From positions 1,612,001-1,676,000 of the forward strand of contig JADKGY010000001.1 in the NCBI GenBank assembly GCA_016722045.1: DNA of 64,000 nt, given 5' to 3'. The DNA comes from Candidatus Opimibacter skivensis. Its GTDB lineage: Bacteria > Bacteroidota > Bacteroidia > Chitinophagales > Saprospiraceae. The notes under the pieces are model-generated. The model was not told the DNA's origin. It saw nothing but the letters and a program-made list of their open reading frames with translations, and did not search any database. Below, one piece after another: positions 18,251-27,744 of the stretch; the stretch's first letter is position 1; each line of letters opens with the position of its first letter. A program made the position numbers and the translations under genes.

Positions 18251-18496
18251 TTATTTTGGTGTATATGAATAAAAGATAGCCCAAGCATTTTCTGTTTGTT
18301 TTTCCAGTCTGAAAGAGTTAATATGATCTATTTCGGGGTCTTCTTCAGCAATATCAATATATAAACTTACAACTTGTTTCAAATATATAGGAAAAGCAAG
18401 GATGCGATTAAGCTCGTGGTGAAATACGCATGTATCAAATGGATATTTCTTTGCATAGGCAATAAATTTTTGATCAAGCTCTGATTCAGTCATCAT
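18251..18496 (-). CDS. Hypothetical 81-aa protein
   Basis: A small acidic helical protein (MMTESELDQKFIAYAKKYPF..., with LYIDIAEEDPEIDH and AWAIFYSYTPK). No motif, membrane segment or signal peptide is visible, and the family is not recognised. It lies alone, about 165 bases upstream of the ParB-like gene and 270 bases below the next gene. Size and charge would suit an antitoxin-like or adaptor protein, but nothing proves this. Confidence 0.5.
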   Translation of the reverse strand: MMTESELDQKFIAYAKKYPFDTCVFHHELNRILAFPIYLKQVVSLYIDIAEEDPEIDHINSFRLEKQTENAWAIFYSYTPK

Positions 18497-18499
18497 GGT

Positions 18500-18766
18500 T
18501 AAAAATTTAAGTGTGATATATTTTCAATTGCTTCTAATTTCCGGTTTCAACTAATCCAAGATGAAAGCCAATGACCTGTATCTTAAGACTTAACACTGAT
18601 ATTAAGCTAATATCATCCCAATCATTCCAGGTAGCAAATAGACTCTACATTCAAAATAAATTATTTCTTATTCATCAAATTAAATAACGTTTCGTCCGTA
18701 TCATCGAAATAACTAACACGCTTACCACGCAGAACCTCTTTATTCTTAAAGGATATGCCTACCGAT
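18500..18766. other. Intergenic gap with a faint CoiA-tail-like fragment
   Basis: No gene seen. On the minus strand, around 18615-18665, a stretch reading IYFE followed by GCTACCTGGAA then GATTG resembles the common 3' tail of the CoiA-like copies. The similarity is short and could be chance. Confidence 0.3.
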
Positions 18767-19945
18767 TTACTCTTGATCTATGAAATAATCATGATTAAAA
18801 GAAATAATCTCTAATCTGTCATCATGAATAACATGTAACTGGTTTTCATAATTCAATGACCTTGGAAAAACCCGCCACCTAGTAATTGGACCTGGTATAG
18901 TAATATTAGTCCCGTTACTGAGGTTAACAACCAGAGCATTTTCACATTCAATAATATTGCCAAAGTAAGCAGATCCAACATTTATTATTTTACCCTTCCA
19001 AATTTGGAGATCTACTTTTGAAATTAATTTAAATATTTCCTCTCCTTTTTGAATGTCCGCAAAGTAATTAACTTTTATCACCTCAAAACCATTTTCTGTA
19101 GTTTTATAAATTTTATCATCTACGCCCCAGCTTATTGAAGGAAAATTCTTAGATGTTTTAAATATTTTATTTTGAGTGATATTGCCTTTAAAATCTCTGT
19201 GTTTTATTTTGTCGTGTTTTTCATTTTGAATATTCCATTGGAATTCAATTAAAAATGAGTTTTTTACAAAGGAAGTATTGTATACACTCAAATAAGTATA
19301 ATTAGATAATGAGGAGTGTTTTTCTGAAAGCTGATATATAGGATGGTTAGGTTCAACCTGTATCAAATTAGTTGGATTGCTATTAGCCATATTTAATTCA
19401 AACAAACCTTGATCTCCTCCTGAAAGAGCTATTTGCGGCCAGCGATTTGCTTTAATGGTAAGCAAATTGCAATCCCAAAGTTTTGATGGCCTGGAGCTAA
19501 CTAAGTATTTTTCTGATTCTGCTCTATGGACTTCACCACTAAACAGTCCTTCATTATGAATAAAGTAAAGCCGGTTACCATATATTTCTGTATCAGTTGG
19601 CAATATTCTAGTAGGAGTTTCTTGTTCGCCCAACAAATAGTTATTAAGTTTTTGTTCAGATATGTAATATTCTTTTTTCGAGAACTTTTTAAATTTTTTC
19701 AAAAGTAAATCCCTAAAATCTATATCCTTAAATATTTCAATTAGAGATGTTTTATAAAGATAATTTCCGTCTAGAAATGAAAATGTCAATGGAATTTTAT
19801 CCGACTCTTCCTTAAGTAACGATTTAACTAGCTCATTCCATTTTACAACCTTTAATCCTCCATTAAAAGTCCATAAGTATAGCCGTCCTCTGTAAATCTG
19901 AGAATCATAAAAATCACCTTGTATGATAATTTTTACAGGCTGCAT
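18767..19945 (-). CDS. Hypothetical 392-aa beta-rich protein
   Basis: Begins MQPVKIIIQGDFYDSQIYRG and consists of recurring strand segments: LYLWTFNGGLKVVKW, EIYGNRLYFIHNEGLF, WPQIALSGGDQGLFEL, SWGVDDKIYKTTENGFEV, IWKGKIINVGSAYFGN and NQLHVIHDDRLEII. This is the look of a beta-propeller. There is no signal peptide, membrane segment or catalytic motif. Its start overlaps the stop of the 100-aa gene at 19933-20235 by 13 bases, so they form a translation-coupled pair. I do not recognise the family. An intact frame of this length in a noisy region argues that the gene is real and working. Confidence 0.6.
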   Translation of the reverse strand: MQPVKIIIQGDFYDSQIYRGRLYLWTFNGGLKVVKWNELVKSLLKEESDKIPLTFSFLDGNYLYKTSLIEIFKDIDFRDLLLKKFKKFSKKEYYISEQKLNNYLLGEQETPTRILPTDTEIYGNRLYFIHNEGLFSGEVHRAESEKYLVSSRPSKLWDCNLLTIKANRWPQIALSGGDQGLFELNMANSNPTNLIQVEPNHPIYQLSEKHSSLSNYTYLSVYNTSFVKNSFLIEFQWNIQNEKHDKIKHRDFKGNITQNKIFKTSKNFPSISWGVDDKIYKTTENGFEVIKVNYFADIQKGEEIFKLISKVDLQIWKGKIINVGSAYFGNIIECENALVVNLSNGTNITIPGPITRWRVFPRSLNYENQLHVIHDDRLEIISFNHDYFIDQE

Positions 19946-20235
19946 GAGTATCCTCTATTAATTTTAGTCATTTTAGCCTTGGTAATATAACCATTATCAA
20001 CCCAAGTTTTCAATATATTATTAGTTGGGATATCCTGTATTCTGTTAACATAGTCGGCTGGGAAACCATGATACAAATTGGGTTTAACTGAATTAATGAA
20101 TTTTGCAAGTTTTAATTCTTCATTATCATTGTTTATACCTAAGACTGAAATCGATCCATCGACTAAATGAAGGCCCCATGCGAAAGCACCTTCCACCCAC
20201 CCTGAATCAATACTATCCCCACGGATGAAACGCAT
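19933..20235 (-). CDS. Hypothetical 100-aa protein coupled to the propeller-like gene
   Basis: Starts MRFIRGDSIDSGWVEGAFAW, with strands such as GLHLVDGSISVLGINND and a helical second half ending KAKMTKINRGYSCSL. No motif is known to me. The first 23 bases overlap the end of the haem-peroxidase gene (reconstructed stop at 20213), and the base composition changes sharply here from GC-richer to AT-rich. The start could therefore be a fused or truncated remnant: the original gene may have had a longer N-terminus replaced when the island joined the peroxidase locus. It is coupled to the downstream 392-aa gene by a 13-base overlap. Confidence 0.5.
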   Translation of the reverse strand: MRFIRGDSIDSGWVEGAFAWGLHLVDGSISVLGINNDNEELKLAKFINSVKPNLYHGFPADYVNRIQDIPTNNILKTWVDNGYITKAKMTKINRGYSCSL

Positions 20236-22010
20236 TCTTCACCTCCCTCATCGGCGCTCTTAAATCCGGAAAATGCCGGATCAACACATCCTTCATCGTC
20301 ATGTTCTGCACCCAGTCCATCCCCGGCTGTGTAAATTAATGGTTTAAAATCAGATGACAAAAACCGGTCACTCTTCAATCGACGGGAAGCCATCAGAATA
20401 AATATCCTGAACGCTGTATCACTGAATCCAAAACCCTTCGGCAGCGGCTCACTCAACATCCCCACCTGAAGATCCACTTTCTCAATGTCACCGCCGTAGA
20501 TATCACTGATCTCCTTCGCCAGTTCTTTATTCCCTCCCGTCAGTTCCACAAAATCCTTCGCTGGTTTCATATGGATGTGCCGGCGAAATGTATTATATCT
20601 CGGCACTCCCCTTTCCCTGTCTTTGAGAATATCAACTGTAGCCATATCAAGATGCTTTCCATCAGGCGTCGTCACATCACGCAGGAAATTCGGAAAATTA
20701 TGGATCGTGATCGCGCCGGGATACGTAATGCCGAATGAGTAAAAAATATCCTGAAATGAAAGGCCCTTTTCCATCGGCTTGCGCGCTCTCTCGAAGATCA
20801 CATCATTCATATCCGCCGTGTAATTATACGCGCCGTTCTTAAGATTGTGAAAAGGAATATTGTCAGGCAATAACGTGTGCAGTCGATACACAGACACAAA
20901 TTCTTCCGTCAGCGAAAATGGTGCATCATGATGCTCCACAGGCGAACCCGGAATTCCACTCATCACTTCGCCCTCGCCGATGCGTCCCCACATCTTATAC
21001 AATTTCTCACCCAGCAATCCCCACCAGTTAGCATGCATCGCGATCTGAAGCGCAGGATGCGGCAATATAGCCGGCGTCCACTCCACCGTATGGATCTTAG
21101 CCATGAGTGCACAATTCACTAACCGCGCTGTATCAAATAGCTGATCACTGTTCCATTCCGGAAATTCCCTTTTGAGATGATCACATATCGCATTGTGCTC
21201 CAATGCAAATAATGTATGTAATAATTCCAGCCCCAACCACCAATTGTCTGTAAACCCTGAAATCGGAATACCCCGATAATCACGCGGCAGAAAATTACCC
21301 GTACCATCAGCCTCAATAAATAATTTTCCATCGATCGCATTTCCCCGGAGGAGATGTGTCTGGTCTTCTGTTGATCCATAGATTTGCGAGCCATCCCACC
21401 AGTGTGTGTTTTTATTTCGATACGCCGGATACTTGCGATCGATTTCATTCAACGGTGTATCGGCCAATGTCCGGTGGATCATCATTTTATCTTCTGACCA
21501 TGTATCACCTTCCGCCAGCGGAACTTCAATATGTTCATCACTGTCATAATGGCCAAACCAATCATGCACCATAAACTGTATCCAGGGCGCAGCCAGCAGA
21601 TTGACGATCGTTGCAGGCTTGAACTCCGTACGCTTCATGAGCTTTTCGCTGATCAGCCTTGGATTTGGCGTCATTAATTCTTCCATCGTAGGCGCTGCAG
21701 TGGCTTCACGCGGCATATTCCGTCCAAGACGCATACCGGAACAGCCCATCAATGGTTGCTTAGTATCGTTGAACTTCCCATCCGAATTGCGGATTGAATA
21801 AAACTTGGCATCCGGAAAAGGGCATTTCTTCAGATCTCCCTGGTACTCAGGAGACGGATAGGTGTCATGAAGGTTTTTTGACCTCAGTTCATGCCTGAAG
21901 GAGAGCAGATTAAGGATGCCGATCCATTTGGGCAGGCGGTGCCAGGCGATTACTTTATTTACACCTTTGAACGTACTGACAAGGGCGCGTTGAGAGAGGG
22001 AGAGTTTCAT
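20213..22010 (-). CDS. Alpha-dioxygenase-like haem peroxidase
   Basis: About 598 residues, of the animal haem peroxidase superfamily, closest in motif layout to plant alpha-dioxygenases (639 aa), which add oxygen to the alpha carbon of fatty acids. Visible: the distal His in APWIQFMVHDWFGH (His149), the WWDGSQIYGS block, LHTLFALEHNAICDHL, the proximal His in AKIHTVEWTP (His307) and the likely catalytic Tyr in EFVSVYRLHTLLP (Tyr375). No signal peptide, so probably cytoplasmic or membrane-associated. Read as printed, the C-terminus is aberrant; one base fewer or more at the C4 run 20321-20324 restores GMDWVQNMTMKDVLIRHFPD and an end NAFHPWG at 20213. The fatty-acid substrate is inferred from the family, not shown. 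Confidence 0.8.
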
Positions 22011-22194
22011 GAAGAGGAAGCTTTACGGGGTTTGGTGGGGCGAATTTAATGAAAGGTTTATGAGTTTATGAAAAGGCTTATGAGTTTATGGGTTTATAAG
22101 TTTATGAAAGGCTTATGGGTTTATGAGCTTATGAACCCGAGAAAATTGCATTGGCTGTGGCTTGCCCCAGCCAGGGTTAATACTTAGCCCATTA

Positions 22195-22295
22195 CGCAAA
22201 ACCGAGTTTTGCTGACGCACGAACGTAGAAAATTCTACGCTCAACCGTAGCATTATTTATTGTTCGTTGCGCTCACAATAAATTTTGCATCGAGT
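22195..22295. repeat. 101-bp direct repeat, copy 1
   Basis: Shares with 22504-22604 the frame CGCAAA...GCTGACGCAC.AACGTAGA..., a short palindrome around CGTAGAAAATTCTACG, and ATTTATT...AATAAAT flanks around GCGCTC. The internal inverted repeats are kept in both copies with compensating base changes, suggesting that RNA or cruciform structure is what is conserved. Confidence 0.6.
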
Positions 22296-22503
22296 CTTTT
22301 AATTGGTCGTAGAGACGGTTATCCCAAACTTAATTATCAAACCTTATTTCCCCGGGGTTTTCGAAACGAGGCGAAGCGAGATTGAGAAACACAGGGGAGA
22401 GAATTTTTCTAAGAGGTATTGAACCGGCAATAAGAAGATCACTGGATTGAAAAATTCGATGGGGCAAAAGGTGGCTGGCGATTTATTCGAGATGATTTCG
22501 ATG

Positions 22504-22604
22504 CGCAAATCAGAAATTTGCTGACGCACAAACGTAGATACAATCTACGCTTAACCGTATCGTATTTATTTCTCGCTGCGCTCGCAATAAATAATGCATC
22601 AAGT
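22504..22604. repeat. 101-bp direct repeat, copy 2
   Basis: Second copy of the element at 22195-22295, about 75 to 80% alike, with the palindrome CGTAGATACAATCTACG in place of CGTAGAAAATTCTACG. It ends 10 bases before the stop of the T9SS gene at 22615, so it could act as that gene's terminator or 3' structure. Confidence 0.6.
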
Positions 22605-22614
22605 TCCTATTGCT

Positions 22615-23722
22615 TTATTCCACCACAAATCTCTTCGGCTGGCTTCTTCCCTTTTCATTTTCAATATAGATAATGTACAATCCGGAAGGCACCTGATCAA
22701 ATTGTAATGTCTCATGATTTTCACCTTGTCTTGTCAGCAATTCTTTTTGTTGGATGACATGGCCTAGAAGATCAGTCATATAAAGTTGTGATCTTGTATA
22801 ATCATCGGCTACATAATCTATATTCAAAACATTATGCGCAGGCGATGGATAATAACGTGTGATCTCTAATCCCTGGTGATCAGCACCGTGATCTTCAATT
22901 CCTACTGTTCCTTCCATTGCAGTTCCTTCTGCAAATACAGTAAAATCAACAGGTGCATAATTTCGCGTATCACTTGATGTAAGAACCCTGAAATAATAGG
23001 AAGTAGCCGGCTTCAATCCATAGAGATTCATTACGATCGTTGAATCTTTAAAACCTGATTTAACATCATCATTCTGAAGACAGGATAGCGTAGTTAAGTT
23101 ATTGCATTGTCCTTCAAAGCCCTGCAAATGAAAATTTAAATATTCATACTCGTTGACGGGAGGATCATTAAAATGAATTGTCACTGTAGCATCACCTCCT
23201 GTGTAATCCGTGACAAAACTATACCAGACATCGTATGCATAATCGGGAGTCTTCTCATCAAAAGGATAACACAAGCGCACACCTGAATTGGTAGCTCCAG
23301 CAGTGGACTGTGGTCCGGGATCTACAAAATAGCCGGGATAGCTTGTGATGGAAGTTGCATTGACACAATCATCATTGTCAGGCTGCATAGGACCTGCTGC
23401 AAGCGAAAGTGTAAAGTCGGCTGCAGCACGATCATCTAAAGTATAAATCTGTATCCAATACGTCTGTCCGGGTTCAAGACCTGAAATATCGTCTATCCAC
23501 GGCGAATCAAAACACTCCTGAAGAATTAAATTAGTACACTCACCACGGAATACCTGCATCCCCAATTTGCCCCCGAGATCGGATTGCAGTTTGAACAAAG
23601 CTGATGTATGATTTTCTGGCAATTGGAAGCTAAACCATGCATCATCATCTGTATTGCCGGTACAGGCAGTTACATCTGATGTACTGAACAATGTCGTGCC
23701 CGAAAGCACTTGAATAAAAAAT
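22615..23722 (-). CDS. C-terminal segment of giant PPC-repeat surface protein with T9SS signal
   Basis: This is the end of the protein that begins at 27637, read after a frameshift at the run 23713-23722. It carries two more of the repeats (CTGNTDDDAWFSFQLP; then NDDCVNATSITSYPGY with VWYSFVTDYTGG), and a T9SS type A sorting domain: TRYYPSPAHNVLNIDY, LYMTDLLGHVIQQKEL, and the end LQFDQVPSGLYIIYIENEKG...RFVVE. The sorting domain sends the protein through the type IX system for surface attachment or release. A frame that begins at 23772 exists but is not the true start. Confidence 0.8.
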
Positions 23723-26700
23723 ATTCCCTTCAGGTAATGTTCCAAAAGGAATAGCCTGATCACAAAAATCATTATTGATAGGTTGTGGGAGGCTCAGTTC
23801 AACTTTATAAGAAGAATATTCAAATAAAGTCGCGTTATAAACACGAATGAAATACGTAGCCCCTTCAACAAGATCCATGAATACATCCGAACCATTGGTA
23901 CTTCCAAAACAATCCAGAAAAGTAAGATTCCCACAATCGCCTTCGTATAACTCCAGCACAAGATCGGCATCATCATTATGTCTGAACAATACGCGGTCAT
24001 GTCCAAAAGGCACCTGAAAACTCAACCAGACATCATCATCCGCATAACCAACGCAAGCTTTGAGACCTGAGTCTGTACCTGAAAGTGTAGAACCTTCAAC
24101 ACTGACCCAATCGCCATTGATCGGTATTGATGGAAATACCTGAGCACCACCGCAGTCATCATTATCCGGTGATGTAGGTGGTACTGAGAGACAAATTTCA
24201 AAGGTCGCTTCCTGATTGACTGACAACGTATACGCTTTCAAATAGTACGTCTCCCCTTCGGAGAGCCCATAAAATGCAGCTGGCTTGTCTGCCTGGATAC
24301 CAACAAACGCAAGATGATCACAATCACCTTCATAAAGAACTACACCCACAGGAACATTCAATGTAAAAGGAGTTGTCTTCACCACAATTCCGGATTGTCC
24401 AGAAGGCATGACGAAGCTGAACCAAACTTCATCATCAAAAATATAGGCGTTAGAGCCAATGAGTGTACCTGTAGCACCTGTAGTATTCGCTATCATTGTT
24501 GCACATGATCCATCTGTCGGAATATCGGGGAATGCAAGTGCTCCCGGACAAAGATCATTGACAGGCTTCGGAGGTGGAAGTTTCAAACACATATCAAATG
24601 CAAATGATTTTTCATCACGTGTAAAAACACGTATAAAATAAGTTTGTCCTGGTGTAAGATTATTCATCCGCAATGTTTGGACAGTATAATCCGACAGACA
24701 ATATTTAGAAACAAGATTGGCACAATCACCTTCGAATAATTCGAAACCCTGCAATTGACTTTTAGTATTAGTAAAAAATTCAGCAAGTAGTTCTGTACCA
24801 CTATCAGGCATGACAAATGTGTACCACAGATCAGCTGCCTGGTCATTACATCCGACTATGCCGGAGTTCGTAGCCCACATGGTGTTAACCGACACAGTAG
24901 CGCATGTTCCATCTGTAGGAATAGACGGAAAAGAAATAGCTCCATTGCATTCATCATTGGATGGATGAGGTGGGGCTGTCTTCAGACAGATATTGAAATC
25001 TGACGACACTCCTATATCCGCTGTATAAACATTCAAAAGATATCCAAACCCTTCCACCAGGTTATTAAATTCGCCGGACTCAGAAGGCACATCAGAGCAT
25101 TGATAGCTGGCATGCGAACCACAGCCATCATACAGGCAAATCACATGTTGCGTATTGCCACTATTCGTAGTGATTTCATACAGTAATCGATTTGTACCGG
25201 GAGGCACTACGAAATAGTACCAAAGATCATCATCATTATATCCGGGCAAAGGCGAATTTATGGAACCCGTAGCTCCTGCAGTATTGACCTGCACAGATGC
25301 ACATGTTCCATCAGTGGGAATGACAGGAAATGAGAGCGCATCTTCGCATTGATCATTTACTTTGGTAGAAATCGTCGGCGTGATTGCTACACATATCCCG
25401 CCGACATTGCCGGAGATTTTATCATCATGATCCCACAACCGGATATAGTAACTGCCTGGCGGCAAAGCGAAATCAATGATCTCAGGCATCTTATCCGATT
25501 CTGTAGCATCATCATTGCAACCGATCAGATCAAGCTGATTGCAATCACTCACTTTTCTGTACAATGCCATGGCCCCATCGGTGACTGCATAATTACCTAA
25601 ACCTGCTGAAGTTCTGATGACGAGATCAGCCTTGTATGTGATATCAAATTTATACCAGACATCACCGGTTGTATATGATCCGCATCCCGGATCTGAAGCG
25701 ATATTCGATGCACTGGCAAATGACCATGCAATAGGATCATCCGGAGTACAGTCATCAGCATTATTGAAAGGTATGAGTGTAATCGCTCCACAAGGATCAT
25801 CATTTGAAGGTGACATCAATACCTGAAGACAAATATCATACTGAGCTGAAGAACCTTCACCTGGAGTAAATGTGCGTATAAAATAAATCTGACCCGGAGT
25901 CAGATTTGGAAATATACCCTGATCACCTGTAAAACATCCTACTGCGAACTGATCATCACACGTACCGCGAAAGAGTTGAATAATCTGTGAAGCAGGTTCT
26001 CCATTAGAAGAAATTTGATAAGCAATCTTTGATATGCCAACAGGTACGATAAAACTATACCACACATCATCATCTGCTTTTCCATCACAAACATCCAGGA
26101 GACTACCTGTAGCACCTTCTGTATTGACTGAAACACTTGCACAATTGCCATCAACAGGAATGTCGGGGAAAGGCTGTGCAGTGATACAAATATCGTTTGG
26201 CGAAGTTGATATTGTCGGCAAAGCTGAGACACAAATACCACCGATATTTCCGGTCACACCATCTGCATAATCCCATACCCTGATCAGGTAATCACCTGCA
26301 GGCATGGCCAACTGTTCGATCTGTGGCATCGTGCCCGGACCTGCATCATCATCACAAAAAATAAAATAGTATGGTCCATCACAGGCATCAGCTTTGTACA
26401 ATGCCATCGCAGCATCTTTGAATGTATTCGGTCCTGTCCCTTCAACTGTTCTGATCGTAATATCTGAAGCTTCTGTCAGTGTAAATTTAAACCACACATC
26501 ACCTGTTTTATAACTTGCGCAAGGCGGATCATCAATACCGGCAGTGGCTGTTGCATTCGTCCAGAATTGTGGATTATCAGGCATACAGGTTGTGTCACCG
26601 ACCACGATGAGTTCAATTGCATTGCATGGGTCATCGTTTTGGCCATGAAATAAAACGACAGGCTGAGCTGCAACACATATGCCACCGATATTCCCGGATC

Positions 26701-27637
26701 GCTGATCATCATTGTCAATAAAACGAATGAAATATTTTCCGGGCAATTGTGAGGCCACATCAAGTTTTGGCATCAGATCCGATCCCTGGTCATCAGCACA
26801 ATAAATCTCAGCAAATGTCCCATCGCAAGCATTCGAACTATAGAGCGTAAATGCTCCGTCTGTAATGCCTGTCGCACCGCTACCCTCAATCGTTGAAATA
26901 GAAATATCTGACGTATCTGTCAACACAAATGAAAACCAAACATCACCTGTCTTGTAGCTTCCACAAGCGGGTAGATCAATGCCACCGGTTGCCGTTGCAT
27001 TTGTCCAGCTCACCGGGACAGAGGGTGTACAGGTTACTCCATTGGTGACATTCAATTGCATGGCTATGCACGGATCATCAAAGATGGTATTGGATGCAAC
27101 AGGATTGGCAGCCACACAGATACCCGAAATGTTGCCTGATGTATTGTCATTGTAATCCCAAAAACGAATGTAATATGTACCTGCCGCCTGAGCAGACAAT
27201 TGAAGCTGGGGCATATTAGCTGCACCGGCATCATCATCACATGCCAAAAAATGGAAATCATCACTGCAATTCTGGTTATTGTAGTATAATGCCATGCCAC
27301 CGTCTTTAATGGCATCGGTTCCGGTCCCTTCAAGTGATGTGATAAAAATGTCTGAAGGCTGGCTTAAAGTAAATCTGAACCAAATATCTCCTGTATCATA
27401 ATCAGCACATCCCGGATTGGGGAACCCGGTTGTAGCAGTAGCATTGGTCCATGCGTAGACACCCGATGGAGTACAAGAACCTCCGGTGACAACTGAAAGT
27501 ACAATAGCGCCACAAGGATTATCATTACCGGGTTGCGCAAGCATGCTGGTCAACGGTAAAGAAAAAATAAAGGCCAGAATCGAAACCTGTGTCGTGCTTT
27601 TGAAAAGCATACCTATGGATTTAAGGAAGTGAATCAA
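23645..27637 (-). CDS. Giant secreted protein of tandem PPC-like beta-sandwich repeats
   Basis: 1,330 aa in this frame; about 1,670 with the C-terminal segment at 22615-23722. A signal peptide (VSILAFIFSLPLTSMLAQP) is followed by at least ten repeats of about 130 residues, each with an NDDPC or DDC start, a strand of the type GDVWFKFTL or DDVWYSFIVP, an xLYxxxC element, and YFIRxxD or YLIRVWD. The pattern matches bacterial pre-peptidase C-terminal-like (PPC) jelly-roll domains. Such domains bind or aid secretion; here, with no catalytic domain, an adhesin or matrix protein is likely. Conserved Cys pairs recur in each repeat. The first few repeats are closer to one another than to the rest, a sign of internal duplication. 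Confidence 0.75.
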   Translation of the reverse strand: MIHFLKSIGMLFKSTTQVSILAFIFSLPLTSMLAQPGNDNPCGAIVLSVVTGGSCTPSGVYAWTNATATTGFPNPGCADYDTGDIWFRFTLSQPSDIFITSLEGTGTDAIKDGGMALYYNNQNCSDDFHFLACDDDAGAANMPQLQLSAQAAGTYYIRFWDYNDNTSGNISGICVAANPVASNTIFDDPCIAMQLNVTNGVTCTPSVPVSWTNATATGGIDLPACGSYKTGDVWFSFVLTDTSDISISTIEGSGATGITDGAFTLYSSNACDGTFAEIYCADDQGSDLMPKLDVASQLPGKYFIRFIDNDDQRSGNIGGICVAAQPVVLFHGQNDDPCNAIELIVVGDTTCMPDNPQFWTNATATAGIDDPPCASYKTGDVWFKFTLTEASDITIRTVEGTGPNTFKDAAMALYKADACDGPYYFIFCDDDAGPGTMPQIEQLAMPAGDYLIRVWDYADGVTGNIGGICVSALPTISTSPNDICITAQPFPDIPVDGNCASVSVNTEGATGSLLDVCDGKADDDVWYSFIVPVGISKIAYQISSNGEPASQIIQLFRGTCDDQFAVGCFTGDQGIFPNLTPGQIYFIRTFTPGEGSSAQYDICLQVLMSPSNDDPCGAITLIPFNNADDCTPDDPIAWSFASASNIASDPGCGSYTTGDVWYKFDITYKADLVIRTSAGLGNYAVTDGAMALYRKVSDCNQLDLIGCNDDATESDKMPEIIDFALPPGSYYIRLWDHDDKISGNVGGICVAITPTISTKVNDQCEDALSFPVIPTDGTCASVQVNTAGATGSINSPLPGYNDDDLWYYFVVPPGTNRLLYEITTNSGNTQHVICLYDGCGSHASYQCSDVPSESGEFNNLVEGFGYLLNVYTADIGVSSDFNICLKTAPPHPSNDECNGAISFPSIPTDGTCATVSVNTMWATNSGIVGCNDQAADLWYTFVMPDSGTELLAEFFTNTKSQLQGFELFEGDCANLVSKYCLSDYTVQTLRMNNLTPGQTYFIRVFTRDEKSFAFDMCLKLPPPKPVNDLCPGALAFPDIPTDGSCATMIANTTGATGTLIGSNAYIFDDEVWFSFVMPSGQSGIVVKTTPFTLNVPVGVVLYEGDCDHLAFVGIQADKPAAFYGLSEGETYYLKAYTLSVNQEATFEICLSVPPTSPDNDDCGGAQVFPSIPINGDWVSVEGSTLSGTDSGLKACVGYADDDVWLSFQVPFGHDRVLFRHNDDADLVLELYEGDCGNLTFLDCFGSTNGSDVFMDLVEGATYFIRVYNATLFEYSSYKVELSLPQPINNDFCDQAIPFGTLPEGNIFYSSAFGHDIVQYIRCNCLYRQYR

Positions 27638-27744
27638 TACAAAAGGGTGTCACATGGAGGTAACTTGCCATCAAAGGAGTTGCAGCTCTCTTAAAAAAAT
27701 AAATATACCATTTCTCTTTAAGCAAGCCAATAAAGAAAACCGTG

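Larger units (their letters stand above)
22011..22614. other. Intergenic region with tandem and direct repeats
   Basis: No gene seen. From about 22047 to 22135 short units of the TTTATGAG/TTTATGGG type recur about eight times. Two direct repeats of 101 bases (22195-22295 and 22504-22604) follow; see the separate entries. Confidence 0.6.

Noticed and set aside
2280..18700. Integron-like cassette array (same-strand genes, GTTAAAC and GCGTTAG-like cores near 15502, 10575 and 6348)
   Set aside because: No integrase, no paired inverse core sites at regular places, and operonic overlaps of several genes argue against cassettes. The repeated tails align to CoiA ends instead.
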